Below the pieces are notes generated by a model. It was not told where the DNA came from. It saw nothing but the letters and a program-made list of their open reading frames with translations, and searched no databases. 64,000 bases of DNA, from positions 9,012,001-9,076,000 of the forward strand of contig CM028923.1 in the NCBI GenBank assembly GCA_016801845.1, given 5' to 3'. Shown one piece after another: positions 59,799 through 64,000 of the stretch (its first letter is position 1; each line of letters begins with the position of its first letter). The position numbers were made by a program, and so were the translations under genes. This stretch comes from Polydactylus sextarius (taxonomy: Eukaryota > Chordata > Actinopteri > Polynemidae).

Positions 59799-62467
59799 AA
59801 GAAATAGAGGAGAAGACATCACCTAGTCCGGCATGTGTGTTATAAATAGAGACAGTAATTTGTTAGCAAAACTGGAAATTCTCAGTGCTTTGGACAAGTG
59901 GCCAAAAAAGACTCTGTTGTGTGGCACACACAATGTATACTGTACTGTAATGGTGCATTATGTCTCCCTTTGTCACTATTTCCTGAGTAACTCTTGTTTT
60001 CTGTCAGTGCACACCATAATTGGGACATTACGGCTATTTCTGTTGAAGGAATTTTTGTGTTTCAAGAAAAGGCCAAGCCACAAAATCCCAGTGCCACAAA
60101 AAGATACGCACCAAGCATGCGCCTGTCCTGGAGCAACCCATGCCAAAATCAATATAAGAAAAGGACATTGCTATTCCAATCATAGCCAAGCCTGTTCTGT
60201 TTACAGCATGTGCTGTGTCTCAAGAAAACACAGACACTACAAACATGACCTCTGAGGTATCGAATCTAATGTAAAGGTGGCACGGTTTTCATGTAATCCC
60301 TATGCCATGCACACATTTTTGACTGATTTAATGCATTCAGTGATAGAGCATGAATGAGAGAAGTATAAAGGTTTGGTGTTTAATAGGTGGGTTGCTGCCA
60401 GTCAGAGAGAATTGTGCTGAGAGTGAGTGCTGCTAAATTGAGACCCAGCATTCAAAGATGTTCTGTAGAGATAATGGCTCAGTCTGATTTGCACAATCAC
60501 CAAGTAGCTTTAGTTTGGATGCTTGTCATTGGATGCCTGTCAGTCAAGTCTGAACTTCAGCTAACTTTTCTCTGCAGACACTTTTGCTCATCATGTATTT
60601 GGCTGCCAGTGATGAAGGAGGTGAGAACAGCTGTTCTGTTAATCTGTGGGGCCATTGACCCCCACCACCCCTTCCACACTCACACACACATACTTTTCCC
60701 TGTGAACTCACAGTTCCTGAGGACGTAGCACGAATGTCAGTCTTCAGATCCAAATCTAACACACTGCAGCAAGCCAGCAAAATCGCTAGGTGTCCACCAT
60801 CTGTGTGTGTGACCTGCCAAATGCCATGTCATCATCATCACCATCAGTCAAACCTGCATCAGTCCGTGTGAATTTGTGTGTGTGTGCGGGTTTGTGTGCC
60901 CTGTAATAGCCCATAGCTTCCTGTGAATGGTTCACATGCATGATTGCACTTAAGCTTGGCTGTGCGTGTCAAGTTATTCTGTATTAATCCTCATGAGGAA
61001 ATCTGTCCTCTGCCTTTTGAACCATTCTAACTATTTAGAAGTAGTAGCGATGCCTGGGGACCAGATCTTTTTCTGAGATCACTGCCTTGGTCAAGGGCAG
61101 TGGCAGGAGTATTACCTCATACTCAATGTGCTGGGGAATAAGTTTGTGTCCTTTGTCCCAGGTATGGTTAGTGTCTGGCAACTCAAACAAGGGTAGGGAA
61201 ATTTTGTGGTTGTATTATAACACTAAGAACGTCAGTGTATCAGGCTGCTTCAATATCAAACCATTATTTTTCCCTAACCTTGTCTGGGTGCGTTGAGTTG
61301 GGAAAACAGATAAAAACAAATGAAATTTGAAATTGACAATAATGGTTTTAAATCCAAGCAAGATATTTAATACACATTGTTTGTTACTTAATTTCACTCA
61401 AGCAAAGTTTCATAATCCTCATATTTTCCAATGTAAATAAGTTGCATAACCAGAGAGGATTGGCTTATATTCACATGTTTTAACAAGTTTTCACATAGTC
61501 TCCACATGCATCTACAGTACTTGGTGCGTGTGTATGTACATGTGCATGGAAGCCCACATTTGTGTGTGTATGACACCTGACCACCATTCATCTGCCCATC
61601 TGCTGTGGAGGCTCTAACTGGCTTGAGCTGCCTCTTCTGTCAGATGGTGGATCTGATGCAGAGCTTATATCCTGCAGTCTTACAGCTCCAGCATGTTACC
61701 TCTGAGTTAAGTCAATAAAAAATACTGGACAGTCGAGTGTGGGATGCGGAATCAAATGGTACATAATGCTGAAGGCCATATCTGTTCTACACTGACTTCT
61801 CTATGTTTGTGATAAAGTAAAATATATTACTTTCTAAGAAAAGCCCGAAGTTCAATATGTATATGTGTATTTTATGATATAAAATCTTACCTCATATACT
61901 TTATTGTTTAATCATCCTCCAGGCCACAGGCAGACCAGGACGACTCTGCATGTTTAAAAAGGCAAATGTCAAAGCTTTATTGAACTCTGTGTGGGTTGAA
62001 TCAATATTATGTTATGTCAGTGTGCAATTAATCCCACAAACAGATCTTGATTTATATGAAAATATCACTGACATGAGTGTTATGAAGTTGCCTAGCCTCT
62101 ATTTGAAGTTTATCATGTTGGGTTTTATTGAGATTCTCCTCAGCAAATAGCCCAAAATGATATTTGTCTACGTTAAAGTGGCAAAGCCCTGAAGCAGCCA
62201 TGGGAATTATGACTGTTGTCTACAGGAACTAAAGGATGAAATAGTGTCATATAGATTTAGAGGCACAAATGTAAAAAAGAGGTGGACAGGGTGGAAAGAT
62301 GGGTCAATAAAACATCAACTGTGACACAGGAGACCACCACCAGTCAGCATTAATTGGTGTTTTAACAATGAACATGACTGAAGAATTGACAAATAAGAAA
62401 ATGTAAGATTTCTTAGCTTTAACCCTTTCTTTTTGTCTAAGCCTCATCTATTGTGGTGTCAGAGCAG
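59799..62467. other. Non-coding stretch
   Basis: A 140-codon open frame at 59833-60255 overlaps a second open frame and has no domain. 61030-61140 may contain a worn repeat (TTGGTCAAGGGCAGTGGCAG), not named. A short CA run lies at about 60674-60690. Confidence 0.4.
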
Positions 62468-62468
62468 T

Positions 62469-62491
<23 letters not shown>
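62468..62491 (+). repeat. Poly-T tract (24)
   Basis: The longest T run in the window. Confidence 0.95.
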
Positions 62492-62500
<9 letters not shown>

Positions 62501-64000
62501 GGTTGAAATAGTTTTGGAAGGCAATGATAAATGCTGTGTTTTTGTTTTGTTGGTTTTTCTTGTTCTAGAATCTAAAAGACAGAAAAAGGAAGTTCCAGGT
62601 ACTATTGTTTTACCTCCGAAAAGACAAATGTATGATACCAAACACTAAAGACATAAAAAACATTACTGCATATGAAAAACTGATATTATTTTTAATGCAA
62701 AAAAATAATAATAAACCCCTAAGTTGCTCTAAATATGTTTTATGCTAATGAGGTCAGCTTCATAGCTGTATGAGCTTTTCTTATTCAAATTTCCATTTTT
62801 TATTGACATTTTTAAATATTATTACTAAATTTCAAGTGAGTTACAGTAGAGCCTGGCCTGGCAGGCAGCGTAGGCAGTATTCAAAATTCATCTTTAAAAA
62901 ACTCGATCACCTCAATCTATGGAGTCCCTGGTGATGAGGGACCTGGCCTTCTGGCAGTGTTATTCTATTATAGAGCAGCTCATGAAAAAAACAACTTCCT
63001 CTGTGCTCATCCCTAAAATAAGATTTCGATTGATTAAATGCCACTGTTGGAAGGGAACATCATCAGATTTGACCAAAGTCTCTCAGCATGTTGCCACTGC
63101 TTCAAATGGGTGGAGCTCCAAGAACGTCTGGGAATAGATAGATAAATGGACAGACAGTGAGAGACAGAGAGGGGAGGAGGAGGATGAATGTATAGTGGAG
63201 GAGAGAATGATGGAGAAGAGCAGACAGAAGTAAACGGAGGGGAAGAATTCAGCAAAGGTGATGGATTATGGAAAAGGGATGGCATGGCGATGGTGCGGTG
63301 TGAAAAGAAAAAGCGAGACTGAGAGAATTTTGCCTGATCTGCAGCATAATCATCCAATGTGTCTCTGTCTGGTTCGGCAAAGACATCATTAAGGAACCCT
63401 GAGGTCGTCTGGGTTCGTAGAGCTGCCGAGGCTCCACCATGCTTCCTTCCCTCCTGCCACTCAATTTGTATAATTTACCTCTGTTCCGAGTCTCTTTTGA
63501 AAAGAGCCTGTTTGACCCCTAATGTGGAGGAGTCAAAAAGTTGCATCTAAATGAAATGGACGGCTGAGACTCCCTGTGAGTGTGTGGCCAGTCAATAGTC
63601 TAGCAGGCGGATGCTGATGGTGATTCTAGGAGATGGCAGCACTTCAGAGGAGTTATTTAGTTATGCAGGAAGAGCAGGGGAGGGAAAGAGAAACAGACCG
63701 GAGAAGTGGTGATAGGAAGAAAATGAAAAGTTGAAGTGTGCCCTTCCCGGAGGTGATTTCTACTAGTGACCCCAGATTGAAAGGACGTCCAGTGGCATGC
63801 ACACTTCTCCCACTCCTCTGCAAGAGGTTGTACGTCCTGTTTATGTTTCATACTCTGTCATGATGAGGCTGAACTCTAAGGGATGGAGCGATGAGGGAAC
63901 ACAGCGGATGAAAATGTATGGTGCAGCAGGAGGAGTGATTACCCGAGGTGGAGCTGAGGGATGAGAGCCGGACGGGTATTTTATTTTGTCAATTGGAGTG
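62492..64000. other. Non-coding stretch with purine-rich part
   Basis: Purine-rich at about 63130-63260 on the + strand. The last kilobase is GC-richer and complex, but no exon pair or repeat is recognised. Confidence 0.45.

Noticed and set aside
59994..60185. Exon-like frame after a TTTTCTGTCAG acceptor
   Set aside because: It ends in a stop without donor, overlaps another open frame, and shows no codon bias or family resemblance.
61030..61140. Segment resembling a GGTCAAGGGCAGTG-type repeat
   Set aside because: Similarity to a recalled fish repeat is too short to call.

Overview
This window looks like ordinary non-coding nuclear DNA from a teleost fish, probably a spiny-rayed (percomorph-type) species. 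It is AT-rich and has no long open frame. Simple repeats are frequent, mainly GT/CA, and there are poly-A/T tracts throughout. The strongest clue to the organism is a set of old interspersed repeats that I recognise from memory as common in teleost genomes. No bacterial, phage or organellar features, CRISPR arrays, rRNA genes or convincing tRNA genes were seen. Repeat family names rest on recalled sequence similarity, because no database could be searched.

Layout. Positions 1-3060 hold no repeat I can name, only one weak exon-like interval near the left end. Positions 3065-4900 hold pieces of at least four repeats, including hAT-like ends. A 450-bp teleost repeat lies at 7471-7920, others at 14965-15460, and a GT-flanked repeat with an internal TTAGGG run at 21560-21971. 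Positions 32560-33385 hold a repeat with a hammerhead-like core followed by a SINE-like element with an RNA polymerase III B-box. Two further teleost repeats lie at 34803-35065 and 35640-36240. Positions 37880-38935 hold a broken Tc1-type transposase end followed by a broken L2-type LINE end. From 46762 to 48130 five microsatellites lie close together, and 59236-59798 is a decayed GGAT/ATGG array. Between these are several moderately GC-rich, homeobox- and octamer-motif-rich stretches that resemble conserved non-coding elements. They cannot be called conserved without alignment.

Genes. No gene can be assigned with confidence. The best coding candidate is a chain on the + strand: an exon-like interval at 24170-24276 (107 nt, open in one frame, third positions rich in G/C) and one at 33573-33627 (strong acceptor, 17 codons very rich in G/C at third positions, then TAA). 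Their splice phases agree. A weaker interval at 342-405 also agrees in phase. If real, this would be the 3' end of a gene whose introns fill the first half of the window, with a possible AATAAA at 34414. I do not recognise the peptide. A separate Cys- and sequon-bearing open interval at 57015-57238 is weaker. The rest is best read as intronic or intergenic DNA.
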